Assembly: GCA_964604875.1 (NCBI GenBank)
Contig: CAZSAC010000025.1
Span: forward strand, 1 to 22,787
Reading direction: 5' to 3'
Source of the DNA: JAVVSR01 sp964604875
GTDB lineage: Bacteria; Bacillota; Clostridia; Christensenellales; CAG-917
Length of the DNA stretch: 22,787 nucleotides
In this document: piece after piece, positions 1 to 7,512 of the stretch
Numbering within the stretch: position 1 is the stretch's first letter
Layout of the letters: each line of letters begins with the position of its first letter
Program-made: the position numbers and the translations under genes
Notes under the pieces: model-generated
What the model saw: only the letters and a program-made list of their open reading frames with translations
Database searches by the model: none
What the model was told of the DNA's origin: nothing

Positions 1-807
1 AAATTTCATTTTATATGTTTTTGCGCCGTACGCAAGCCCTATAAGCTGATGTCCCAAGCAGATTCCGAAAATCGGAATTTTCCCCTTTGCTTCTTTTATT
101 AAATTGATAACTTCGGGATAATTTGACGGGTCGCCGGGGCCGTTGCTTATAAACAAGCCGTCGGGCTTATATCTCATAACCTCGTCGAAACTTGTGTAAA
201 ACGGCACGACAACCACATTGCAACCATACTGATTAAACTTCCTGATGATGTTAAATTTTATACCGCAATCGACAGCCACTACTGTGCTGATAGGGTTTCT
301 CGTTCTGGCGTACCAGGTTTTTTTTGTAGATACTCTTTCAATCGGTCTCTCCGTAAGAGTATACTCTTTAATCTGTTTTAAACAATCCTCGATATCCATA
401 TCGGCGTCGGCTATCATAGCCTTCATAGAGCCTTCGTCTCGGATTATCCGCACCAGCTCCCTTGTATCGACTTGGCAAAGCCCCGGCACGTTTGCGTCAG
501 CCATAGCCTCGGACAAGGTTTTTGTATAACGGAAGTTACTGGGTTGGTCGTTATACTCTCTGACAATCATTGCTGACAAAAAAATCCCTCGGGATTCATA
601 ATCGTCGTCTGCCAATCCATAGTTTCCGATTAAAGGATAGCTCATCAATACCATCTGTTCGGAATAGCTGGGGTCGGACAGAATTTCCTGATAACCGACC
701 ATTGAAGTATTAAACACTAATTCGGCGATAATCGGTGTGGTTTCGCTTCCGAAACCCTTTCCGTAAAACACTTTGCCATTTTCCAAAACAAGAACTTTAT
801 CTTTCAT
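1..807 (-). CDS. carA: Carbamoyl-phosphate synthase small subunit (partial, 3' end off window)
   Basis: Glutaminase subunit of carbamoyl-phosphate synthase. It hydrolyses glutamine and passes ammonia to the large subunit, supplying carbamoyl phosphate to PyrB. The visible 269 residues hold the N-terminal small-subunit domain (about 1-170), with the family signatures VFNTSMVGYQEILSDPSY and PGLCQVDTRELVR, then the start of a class I glutamine amidotransferase domain with SNGPGDP (about 221-227) and the nucleophile elbow GICLGHQ, Cys250. The catalytic His and Glu lie beyond the window edge; the family is usually about 350-380 residues. The ATG at 805-807 follows GGAGG. It starts 17 bases after the pyrC stop, so it is the third gene of a pyrB-pyrC-carA operon, and carB probably follows. 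Identification is firm. Confidence 0.96.
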   Translation of the reverse strand, partial: MKDKVLVLENGKVFYGKGFGSETTPIIAELVFNTSMVGYQEILSDPSYSEQMVLMSYPLIGNYGLADDDYESRGIFLSAMIVREYNDQPSNFRYTKTLSEAMADANVPGLCQVDTRELVRIIRDEGSMKAMIADADMDIEDCLKQIKEYTLTERPIERVSTKKTWYARTRNPISTVVAVDCGIKFNIIRKFNQYGCNVVVVPFYTSFDEVMRYKPDGLFISNGPGDPSNYPEVINLIKEAKGKIPIFGICLGHQLIGLAYGAKTYKMKF

Positions 808-824
808 TTGTCCTCCGTTAAACA

Positions 825-2033
825 TTAGTTCCTTATATGTACAATTTTTCCATCTACAATAGTCATCAAATTATATCCGTATAGAGTATCCCCAATATAG
901 GGCGAATTTTTCGCCTTGGAAACTATATCTTCTTTTTTGTATTGCCTTGGCGTAAGCAAATCTAAAACGGCAATATCTGCTAATCCGCCCTTTTCTATTT
1001 CTCCGTGCAAAAGCCCAAATCTTTTTGCCGGATTGAAAACCGTCCACTTCAAAAAATCGGCATAGCTTGCCAAACCCGTTTTTATAAAATAGGTGTAAAT
1101 TATCGGCAAAAAAGTTTCAAAGCCTATGATACCGTTGGGCGCCTTATCATATTCCACCGCTTTCTCGTTTACAGAATGAGGCGCGTGGTCGGTGGCAATA
1201 ACTGTAGCCACACCGCTAAGCAACGCATTGATTGTTGCAAACATATCGCTTCTGCTTCTAAGCGGAGGATTCATTTTAAAATTTGTGTTTTGATTTATAT
1301 CGTCTTCACAAAGCGTTAGGTGATGCGGAGTAACCTCGCACGTTACGTCCAGCCCCTCCTGTTGAGCCTTTTTTACCGCGTCAAAGCTCCGCGCGGTTGA
1401 CAGATGACAAAAGTGATATTTGCAACCGATTTCTTTGACAAGCTCCAATTCTCTCTCAACAGCCAAATACTCTGCCTCGGCAGACGTTCCTTTGCCCTCA
1501 AATTCTGCGTGAGAGGATATAACAACGTCGTTTTCTTTTGCCCAAAGCATCGCATTTTTCAAAAGAGGCAGATTATTGACACCTACTCCGTCATCGCTTA
1601 ATCCGTGTATTCTATAGCGCAAACTTTCTAAGTCTGACAATTCCAATCCGCGTTCCTCCTTGGTAACGCTTGCGAAAGGATAAATTCTGATTGCGCTGTC
1701 TCTTGCAATTATTTCATTTTCCAGCTCAAGATTTTTTAGGCAATCGGGGGTTGGCTTCAAATTAGGCATCGCCATTGCCGTCGTTATGCCCCCTGACGCC
1801 GCAGCGCGGCTTTCCGAAAAAATCGTACCTTTATGCTCATATCCCGGCTCACGGAAATGCGCGTGAATATCAATAGTGCCGGGAATAACCCAGCACTTGG
1901 AAACGTCAATATTATATTCTCCTTCAAAACGGATATCTTGGGCAACGTCAATAATTTTGTTGCCGTCAATTAAAATGTCTTTTTTTACGAGTTGGTTATC
2001 CTCTAATACAAGTCCGTTTTTCAATACTATCAT
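825..2033 (-). CDS. pyrC: Dihydroorotase
   Basis: Zinc enzyme that cyclises carbamoyl aspartate to dihydroorotate, the third step of UMP synthesis. The 402-residue protein has the amidohydrolase layout: metal ligands HxH in DIHAHF (His57, His59), SDDGVGV near 147 with the bridging Asp, SSHAE (His175), FCHLST (His210) and the catalytic Asp282 in ATDHAPH. Length and motifs fit the bacterial class I (PyrC/AllB-like) type. I chose the ATG at 2031-2033, behind GGAGGGG. It overlaps the pyrB stop as ATGA, so translation is probably coupled. The frame stays open upstream to 2120, but that part lies inside pyrB and has no family similarity that I can see. carA follows after 17 bases. Confidence 0.95.
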   Translation of the reverse strand: MIVLKNGLVLEDNQLVKKDILIDGNKIIDVAQDIRFEGEYNIDVSKCWVIPGTIDIHAHFREPGYEHKGTIFSESRAAASGGITTAMAMPNLKPTPDCLKNLELENEIIARDSAIRIYPFASVTKEERGLELSDLESLRYRIHGLSDDGVGVNNLPLLKNAMLWAKENDVVISSHAEFEGKGTSAEAEYLAVERELELVKEIGCKYHFCHLSTARSFDAVKKAQQEGLDVTCEVTPHHLTLCEDDINQNTNFKMNPPLRSRSDMFATINALLSGVATVIATDHAPHSVNEKAVEYDKAPNGIIGFETFLPIIYTYFIKTGLASYADFLKWTVFNPAKRFGLLHGEIEKGGLADIAVLDLLTPRQYKKEDIVSKAKNSPYIGDTLYGYNLMTIVDGKIVHIRN

Positions 2034-2902
2034 AATAACCCCTCCAAAACCATATAGATGACAGCCATTCTCACATAAACCCCGTTCACCATTTGTTGGC
2101 ATATGCGGCTGTTTTCGCATTCGACAATTTCGTCGGCAATTTCAGTCCCGCGGTTTACGGGGGCGGGGTGCGTGATAATTGCGTCAGATTTCATTTTTGC
2201 AACTCGTTCCGACGTCATACCCCAGCAACGATGATAGTCTTCCGCTGTAATACTCATATATTCGTGATGCCTTTCAAACTGAACTCGTAAAAGGTTTATA
2301 ACGTCGCAATATTCTATGGCGTCGTCAAGCTCGACGATATCTCCCGTGCCGTCAACAAACTCTTTCGGCCCTGCGATATAAACTTTCATACCCAACCGCT
2401 TCATAATTTCGGCGTTCCCGTGAGCAACCCTTGAATGGATTATATCGCCAACTAAACAAATTTTCAAACCGTCTAACTTGCCAAAAGCCTCATAGATTGT
2501 CATAAGGTCAAGCAACGTCTGCGTCGGATGGTCGGACGTCCCGTCTCCACCATTAAAAATAGGGATTTGGATAGTGTCCAAATCCCTATAATAACCATTT
2601 TGAGAATGTCTGATAACAACGCCGTCAACGCCTAAGCATTCAAAGGTACGAACTGTATCGTACAATGTCTCTCCCTTTGCGACGCTGGAGCCTGCCAAAT
2701 TAAAAGTAATTGGCGTAATCCCCAGTTTAAGCATTGCCATTTGGAAGCTGTACTGAGTTCGGGTGCTGTTTTCATAAAACATATTCACCATTCTCTTTCC
2801 CGAGAAATCAGCCTTTCTTCCGTTTTTAAATTGAATAGCAAGGTCGATAATTTCGTAAATTTTTTCTGTGGACAATGTACTCAGCGTGAGCAATCCTTTC
2901 AT
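2030..2902 (-). CDS. pyrB: Aspartate carbamoyltransferase catalytic subunit
   Basis: Condenses carbamoyl phosphate with aspartate in the committed step of pyrimidine synthesis. Visible motifs, numbered from the chosen start: carbamoyl-phosphate site ENSTRT (Ser46-Thr49), the mobile loop SVAKGET with Lys76, IRHSQNG (about 97-103), HPTQT (125-129), and the aspartate-domain signature THPAPVNRGTEI near 248-259. The product is about 290 residues, slightly short for the family (about 300-310). The ATG at 2900-2902 has GAGGG five bases upstream. An in-frame TTG four codons earlier overlaps that ribosome site and is unlikely to be used. No pyrI regulatory-chain gene is seen: pyrC follows directly, overlapping by 4 bases. 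Expression probably starts from the extended -10 promoter near 2989. Confidence 0.96.
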   Translation of the reverse strand: MKGLLTLSTLSTEKIYEIIDLAIQFKNGRKADFSGKRMVNMFYENSTRTQYSFQMAMLKLGITPITFNLAGSSVAKGETLYDTVRTFECLGVDGVVIRHSQNGYYRDLDTIQIPIFNGGDGTSDHPTQTLLDLMTIYEAFGKLDGLKICLVGDIIHSRVAHGNAEIMKRLGMKVYIAGPKEFVDGTGDIVELDDAIEYCDVINLLRVQFERHHEYMSITAEDYHRCWGMTSERVAKMKSDAIITHPAPVNRGTEIADEIVECENSRICQQMVNGVYVRMAVIYMVLEGLL

Positions 2903-2931
2903 AAAAACCCTCAATTTGGCAAAAAAATTTT

Positions 2932-2945
2932 GGCGAAACCCCGCC
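2932..2945 (-). terminator. Possible attenuator hairpin in the pyrB leader
   Basis: Read on the minus strand, GGCG-GGGTTT-CGCC forms a 4-bp GC stem with a 6-base loop, followed by AAAA and then seven T, about 30 bases before the pyrB start and downstream of the predicted promoter. It could end transcription from polA-coaE, or attenuate the pyr operon. The stem is short, and I found no PyrR-type binding sequence, so this is tentative. Confidence 0.3.
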
Positions 2946-2988
2946 GAAACCCTTTTTTAATGCCGACCTTTTATTCATATTTTAGGTG

Positions 2989-3018
2989 ATTATATCACAC
3001 CGTTAAAAGATATGCAAA
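2989..3018 (-). promoter_or_regulatory. Extended -10 promoter for pyrB-pyrC-carA
   Basis: The minus strand carries TGATATAAT, a perfect extended -10 (TATAAT at 2989-2994, TG at 2996-2997). A weak -35 (TTTGCA, 3013-3018) lies 18 bases upstream. Predicted transcription starts near 2982, giving a leader of about 80 bases before pyrB. Confidence 0.6.
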
Positions 3019-3023
3019 CATTT

Positions 3024-3608
3024 TTAAATCGAATTTGAAATTTTTATTTCATTATTAAATATTTGACTAAGAACGCTTCTGACTTTTAAATAAAGTTCGT
3101 CCTTGGACGCTTTGTTTTCAATGATAAAATCAGAAAACTTTGCCCGCTCGCTGTCGGACAACTGCGAGTTTATCATTTTTTCCGCCAAATCTTTGTCAAC
3201 TCCGCTCCGCTCAAACAATCGGTTTACGCGCATATCGTGCGGGGCGGTGACTAAAATGATTTTGTCAAACATCACCTGCATACCGCTTTCAAAAAGCAAC
3301 GGAACCTCTACAAACACATTATCGCCGACTTGCTTTATCTCGTCCAAAATAATCGGGTGGGCAATGCTGTTTAAAAGTTGTCGCTTGTCATAATCGTTGA
3401 AGACAATCTTTCTAAGCACGCTTCGACTGATTTCCCCGTTTTTTACCGCCTCGGGGAAAACCATAGAAATTTTGTTTATGTACTCGGGCATTGTCATCAG
3501 ACGAGAATTTATTTCGTCGGCAGACGCAACCTTATAGCCTAGGTTTTCAATGATTTTCAAAACCTCGCTTTTCCCGACGCCTATCCCGCCTGTGATTGCA
3601 ATTTTCAT
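3024..3608 (-). CDS. coaE: Dephospho-CoA kinase
   Basis: Phosphorylates dephospho-CoA in the last step of coenzyme A synthesis. The 194-residue protein opens with a P-loop, TGGIGVGKS (Lys13, Ser14), followed by VASADEI, which matches the DAD-type substrate region. VFVEVPLLFESG near the middle is a strong CoaE signature, and VTAPHDMRVNRLFERSG is the lid region. Length is normal. The ATG has AGGAA upstream. It follows polA by 17 bases and is probably in the patatin-polA-coaE operon; polA-coaE pairs are common in Bacillota. The pyr promoter lies just after its end. Confidence 0.95.
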   Translation of the reverse strand: MKIAITGGIGVGKSEVLKIIENLGYKVASADEINSRLMTMPEYINKISMVFPEAVKNGEISRSVLRKIVFNDYDKRQLLNSIAHPIILDEIKQVGDNVFVEVPLLFESGMQVMFDKIILVTAPHDMRVNRLFERSGVDKDLAEKMINSQLSDSERAKFSDFIIENKASKDELYLKVRSVLSQIFNNEIKISNSI

Positions 3609-3625
3609 ATTCCTTCCCCTAAATC

Positions 3626-6175
3626 TTAGTCTGCGGAAAACCAGCTTTCTCCAACCTTAATGTTTACAGTAAGCGGAACCGCCAATTTGATGGCGTTTTC
3701 CATACAGTCTTTAACTTCTCGCATTATGGCTTCCTCGTCCTTTCTGTCAACTTCAATTATAAGCTCATCGTGGACTTGGAGCAACATTTTTGCCGAAGTA
3801 TTTTTAAGTTTATCAAAAAGTTTTATCATCGCAATTTTAATTATATCCGCAGCCGTCCCCTGTAAAGGCATATTCATTGCAGCCCGCTTTCCAAATTCTC
3901 TGACCATATGGTTGGACGAATTTATCTCGGTCAACTGCCTAATACGCCCCGAATAGGTGCGGATATAGCCGTTTTCCAACGCAAACGCCACGTTCTTATC
4001 CATATATTCTTTAACCTTAGGATAAGTTTCAAAATATTTTTCAATATATCTTTTGGCTTCTCTCGCGCCGATTGACAGGTTTTGAGCCAAGCCAAAATCG
4101 CTGATACCGTATATAATGCCGAAATTGACCGCCTTTGCATTTCTGCGCATCTCGGAAGTGACGCAATCTTCAGGCACTCCAAATATTTCAGACGCTGTTG
4201 AGGCGTGAATATCACGGCTTTCCTTATACGCCCTAATCAAATTCTCGTCGCCGGAAAAGTGAGCCAACAATCTAAGCTCAATTTGAGAATAGTCCGCGCA
4301 CATCAAAACTCTGCCGTCGCCTGCGACAAAGGCTTTGCGGATTTCCCTGCCTTCCGCCGTCCTCGTGGGTATATTTTGCAAATTGGGGTCGGTAGAGGAC
4401 AATCTACCCGTTGTTGTAACCGTCTGATTAAAATCGGTATGAATACGTCCGTCAAGTCCGATAACCTTTTTTAACCCGTCGATATACGTTGACTGCAACT
4501 TAGCAATTTGGCGGTATCTCATCAAAAGCGGAATAATCGGGTGTTCGTCGTAAAGGTTTGTCAAAACTTCAACGCCTACCGATAACCCTGTTTTATTTTT
4601 TTTGCGGCTTTTTAGATTAAGTTTTTCAAACAATACCGCAGAAAGTTGTTTGGGCGAATTTATGTTAAAAGGTTCGCCTGCGTATTTATAGATTGAATCC
4701 ACAAGCGACTCTAACTCCGCCGTGTATTTCTCGGAAAGCTGATTTAAGACGGTTTTTTCAATTTTAATGCCCGCAACTTCCATATCAAATAAAACATACA
4801 CCAAAGGAAGCTCTATTTCAAAATATAGCTTATCCAATTGCTTCTCCATCAATTCCGCTTGCAAGCGGTCAACAAGGGCGCGTAAGGAGGTCGCCGTCAC
4901 GTTATCCGAAAAGCCGAAATCCATAAACATCGCCGACATCGTAGGATAATATTTGCTGCCCTTCACAAGGTGCGCCAGAATTTGAGCGTCCAAAATTTTA
5001 CCGCCTAATTTCATAGCGTAGGCGTATAGCTTGTGCATTAAGCCTTTAGAATTATATACCGTCTTTTCCGTATCTGCTTCAAAAATCGGCTGAAGCAAAA
5101 TCATAACTTCGTCAAAGTTCATACCGCCGAACAAATCGGTGGAAGGATTGATAACATACTCAGTATCGGCAGTTACCGAAAACCTTATAGTCTCCCCCAA
5201 TATTATTGTAATCGGCTTATCCTTCACCACGCTGACAGTATCTGCAAGTTGGTCTAAACTCTCAATTTCAATGGTTTTAGGCTCAATTACTTCAAATAAA
5301 GTGTCAGTATCGTCATTATCTGAAAAATCAAGTCGTTTAATTAGGCTGGAGAACTCTAACTCAAGCAAGGATTTTTTTGCATTTTTCGGCAAGGGATATG
5401 AAAACGCTATATCCTCTAGCTTGCAAGCGATAGGCACATTAATATCAATGGTTGCAAGCTGTTTGGAAAGCAAAGCCATATCTTCGCCCGCCTTAAGTTT
5501 CTCGCCCAGTTTGCCGGGTATTTCGGAAGCATTTTCTAAAACGGACTCAAGCGTTTTATATTTAGTCAAAAGGTCTATTGCCGTCTTTTCGCCGATGCCT
5601 GCAACCCCCGGAATATTATCTGAAACGTCGCCCCTTAACGCCTTGTATGCGATTACGCCGTCGGGCGAAAGCTTCATATCATCAAAGAGCATTTCTTCAT
5701 CGTACATTACGATGTCTGTAATGCCCCGTTTGGTGTAGCAAACTTTTGTTGTGTCGTCAATAAGCTGAAACGAATCCTTGTCTCCGGTAACGATTATAGT
5801 CGGAAGCCGGAACCGTTTTGCAATAGTCCCCAAAATATCATCCGCTTCAAAGCCTTCCATCTCCAAAATCTTTACGCCTAAATCAACCAAAAGTTTTTTA
5901 AGCATCGGCATTTGCGAGGCTAAATCCTCGGGCATAGGCTTTCTTGTGCCCTTATAGGCAGAATACATTTTATGTCTAAACGTCGGCGCGCGCAAGTCGA
6001 AAGCCGCCGCCAGATGTGTCGGTTTTTCCTCTTTAATCAGCCTTGCAAGCATTGATATAAAACCGAAAACCGCCCCTGTAGGCTGACCGTTTGAGTCTTT
6101 TAGCCCCGAGTTCGCCAGCGCATAGTAGGCGCGATGTATTAAACTGTTGCTGTCAAGCAAAATGATTTTTTCCAT
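3626..6175 (-). CDS. polA: DNA polymerase I
   Basis: Repair and Okazaki-fragment polymerase of 849 residues. Domains in order: 5'-3' exonuclease (about 1-290; LLDSNSLIHRAYYA, the acidic pair in FEADDILG, VTGDKDSFQL, GDVSDNIPG); a central 3'-5' exonuclease-like domain (about 300-470); and an A-family polymerase domain with motif A DYSQIELR (Asp628), motif B RRNAKAVNFGIIYG (Lys681, Phe685, Tyr689) and motif C QVHDE (His802, Asp803). The central domain lacks a recognisable DxE exo I site (only ITIILGETIRF appears there), so proofreading is probably lost, as known for Bacillus-type Pol I. The start has AGGAAA upstream. It begins 9 bases after the patatin gene and runs into coaE. Confidence 0.98.
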   Translation of the reverse strand: MEKIILLDSNSLIHRAYYALANSGLKDSNGQPTGAVFGFISMLARLIKEEKPTHLAAAFDLRAPTFRHKMYSAYKGTRKPMPEDLASQMPMLKKLLVDLGVKILEMEGFEADDILGTIAKRFRLPTIIVTGDKDSFQLIDDTTKVCYTKRGITDIVMYDEEMLFDDMKLSPDGVIAYKALRGDVSDNIPGVAGIGEKTAIDLLTKYKTLESVLENASEIPGKLGEKLKAGEDMALLSKQLATIDINVPIACKLEDIAFSYPLPKNAKKSLLELEFSSLIKRLDFSDNDDTDTLFEVIEPKTIEIESLDQLADTVSVVKDKPITIILGETIRFSVTADTEYVINPSTDLFGGMNFDEVMILLQPIFEADTEKTVYNSKGLMHKLYAYAMKLGGKILDAQILAHLVKGSKYYPTMSAMFMDFGFSDNVTATSLRALVDRLQAELMEKQLDKLYFEIELPLVYVLFDMEVAGIKIEKTVLNQLSEKYTAELESLVDSIYKYAGEPFNINSPKQLSAVLFEKLNLKSRKKNKTGLSVGVEVLTNLYDEHPIIPLLMRYRQIAKLQSTYIDGLKKVIGLDGRIHTDFNQTVTTTGRLSSTDPNLQNIPTRTAEGREIRKAFVAGDGRVLMCADYSQIELRLLAHFSGDENLIRAYKESRDIHASTASEIFGVPEDCVTSEMRRNAKAVNFGIIYGISDFGLAQNLSIGAREAKRYIEKYFETYPKVKEYMDKNVAFALENGYIRTYSGRIRQLTEINSSNHMVREFGKRAAMNMPLQGTAADIIKIAMIKLFDKLKNTSAKMLLQVHDELIIEVDRKDEEAIMREVKDCMENAIKLAVPLTVNIKVGESWFSAD

Positions 6176-6184
6176 ATTATTTTC

Positions 6185-7405
6185 CTATTCTGTTAAAACC
6201 GCACAATTTGAAAGCTGATAGAATGCGGTAAAAATTTTCCGCAATTTTGGTTTTGCGGTGGTGTCTTTCTTTAAAAAACTTTCCAAATCCTTCCCTAGCG
6301 CAGACGCGTTTGCTCTTGCGCTTTGCATTACCAAATCATAAAAATCTTGCAAGTTATAAAAAGCGTATTTGTCGATATTAAATATCATCGCAAACGTCTC
6401 TAAAAAATAGATAAACACACGATAATCTTCCATTGCTTTGTCAACCCCCAACTCCTCTCGAAGAATGTCGCAAAGTTGGTCAATGTTGGCGTTTAAAAGA
6501 ACGTACGACTTTTCCCCAAGCTGACTTAAAATCGGGCTTAAGTCGTTATGAAATTGACATTCAATAAACTTTAAAAAACCGTCGTTGCCGTTGCATCTAA
6601 CGCAATAAATGTGGCTGGGCAGTTTCCAAATAATCCTTTTTGCGTCATAGTAGCCCATCTTTTTATAGTTTTGAACGTTTTCTTGTGTAAACTCTAAGGC
6701 TTGTGCAAGCTTTTGATGAGGTACAATATATAAAACGTTTACTTGGCTTTCATCAATTTGGCGTTTTGGTTTTTTAGAGCTTGTCCGAACAACAACCAAA
6801 TCCTTATACCCGTGGGAAATCAAAAGTTTCATTGGCATATTATCATAAACCCCGCCGTCGATAAACCTTGTATGCTTTTTCCCGGTACCGCTAATTTGTT
6901 GCCACCTAAACAGCGGATAGCTTGCGCTTGCAATTATATAATCGCAAAGCTGACTTATCGGAATATCCTCTTTCATAAGGTAGTGCGGGACGAAATCGGG
7001 CACGCTGAAGGTGCACAGGCCATAGTCCTTATCGCTTTTTCTGACCTCGTCCTCGTCAACGTAGGATTGCAAAAAATAGTGCAGTTGGTCGGTGCTGCGA
7101 TTAATTATTGACGACCAATTCCGCATAGCGCGTCCAATATCAAAAATAACTTTCTTGTCAAATTCTCCGTTAAGAAGTTTATATAGTTTGTCGTCGTCGA
7201 AGGCAAGCATAGTTGTCATAGAAACGTTATCCCACATTTCCAGCGTTTTCTGCCAGTTGTTTTGGGCAAGCAACGCCGCATTGATTGCGCCGATTGACGT
7301 GCCTACAAAGCCGTCAAATGTATAGCCCTCCTCAACAAGAGCAGTATACGCGCCGATATGATACGCGCCTTTAACTCCTCCGCCCTCTAAAACCAGTCCT
7401 CGCAT
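6185..7405 (-). CDS. Patatin-like phospholipase family protein
   Basis: Predicted serine lipid acyl hydrolase of 406 residues. The patatin domain fills the first about 210 residues: oxyanion-hole motif LEGGGVKGAYHIG (about 6-18), nucleophile elbow GTSIG with Ser37, and catalytic Asp183 in FIDGGVYDNMP, giving the Ser-Asp dyad in the expected order. The rest, about 200 residues with two Cys in YCVRCNGNDG, matches nothing I recognise. No signal peptide or membrane helix is obvious, so it probably acts in the cytoplasm or at the inner face of the membrane. The ATG has GGAG five bases upstream. It is the first gene after the lacZ terminator, behind a near-consensus promoter, and runs into polA after 9 bases. 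Substrate unknown. Confidence 0.9.
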   Translation of the reverse strand: MRGLVLEGGGVKGAYHIGAYTALVEEGYTFDGFVGTSIGAINAALLAQNNWQKTLEMWDNVSMTTMLAFDDDKLYKLLNGEFDKKVIFDIGRAMRNWSSIINRSTDQLHYFLQSYVDEDEVRKSDKDYGLCTFSVPDFVPHYLMKEDIPISQLCDYIIASASYPLFRWQQISGTGKKHTRFIDGGVYDNMPMKLLISHGYKDLVVVRTSSKKPKRQIDESQVNVLYIVPHQKLAQALEFTQENVQNYKKMGYYDAKRIIWKLPSHIYCVRCNGNDGFLKFIECQFHNDLSPILSQLGEKSYVLLNANIDQLCDILREELGVDKAMEDYRVFIYFLETFAMIFNIDKYAFYNLQDFYDLVMQSARANASALGKDLESFLKKDTTAKPKLRKIFTAFYQLSNCAVLTE

Positions 7406-7431
7406 TGAATCTCCTACTATATTATTCTTAT

Positions 7432-7461
7432 ATTATAACCTTTTTCGGGCTTAAAAGTCAA
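7432..7461 (-). promoter_or_regulatory. Promoter for patatin-polA-coaE
   Basis: On the minus strand TTGACT (7456-7461) and TATAAT (7432-7437) are separated by 18 bases, close to the housekeeping-sigma consensus. The -10 box lies about 25 bases before the patatin ATG and just after the lacZ terminator. Confidence 0.75.
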
Positions 7462-7479
7462 CGCTTGGAAAATAAAGAA

Positions 7480-7504
7480 AAGGGACGTCATTTCGACGTC
7501 CCTT
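7480..7504 (-). terminator. Intrinsic terminator after lacZ
   Basis: A perfect 10-bp stem, AAGGGACGTC / GACGTCCCTT, with a 5-base loop is followed on the minus strand by TTCTTTATTTT. It sits 8 bases after the lacZ stop and separates that operon from the patatin promoter. Confidence 0.85.
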
Positions 7505-7512
7505 AATAATTG

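Noticed and set aside
2034..2120. N-terminal extension of dihydroorotase
   Set aside because: The added 29 residues lie inside pyrB, and the ATG at 2033 has a strong ribosome site and family-typical N-terminus.
5139..5738. 199-codon plus-strand open frame
   Set aside because: Lies wholly antisense within polA, has a low-complexity Ser-rich product, no ribosome site and no family resemblance.
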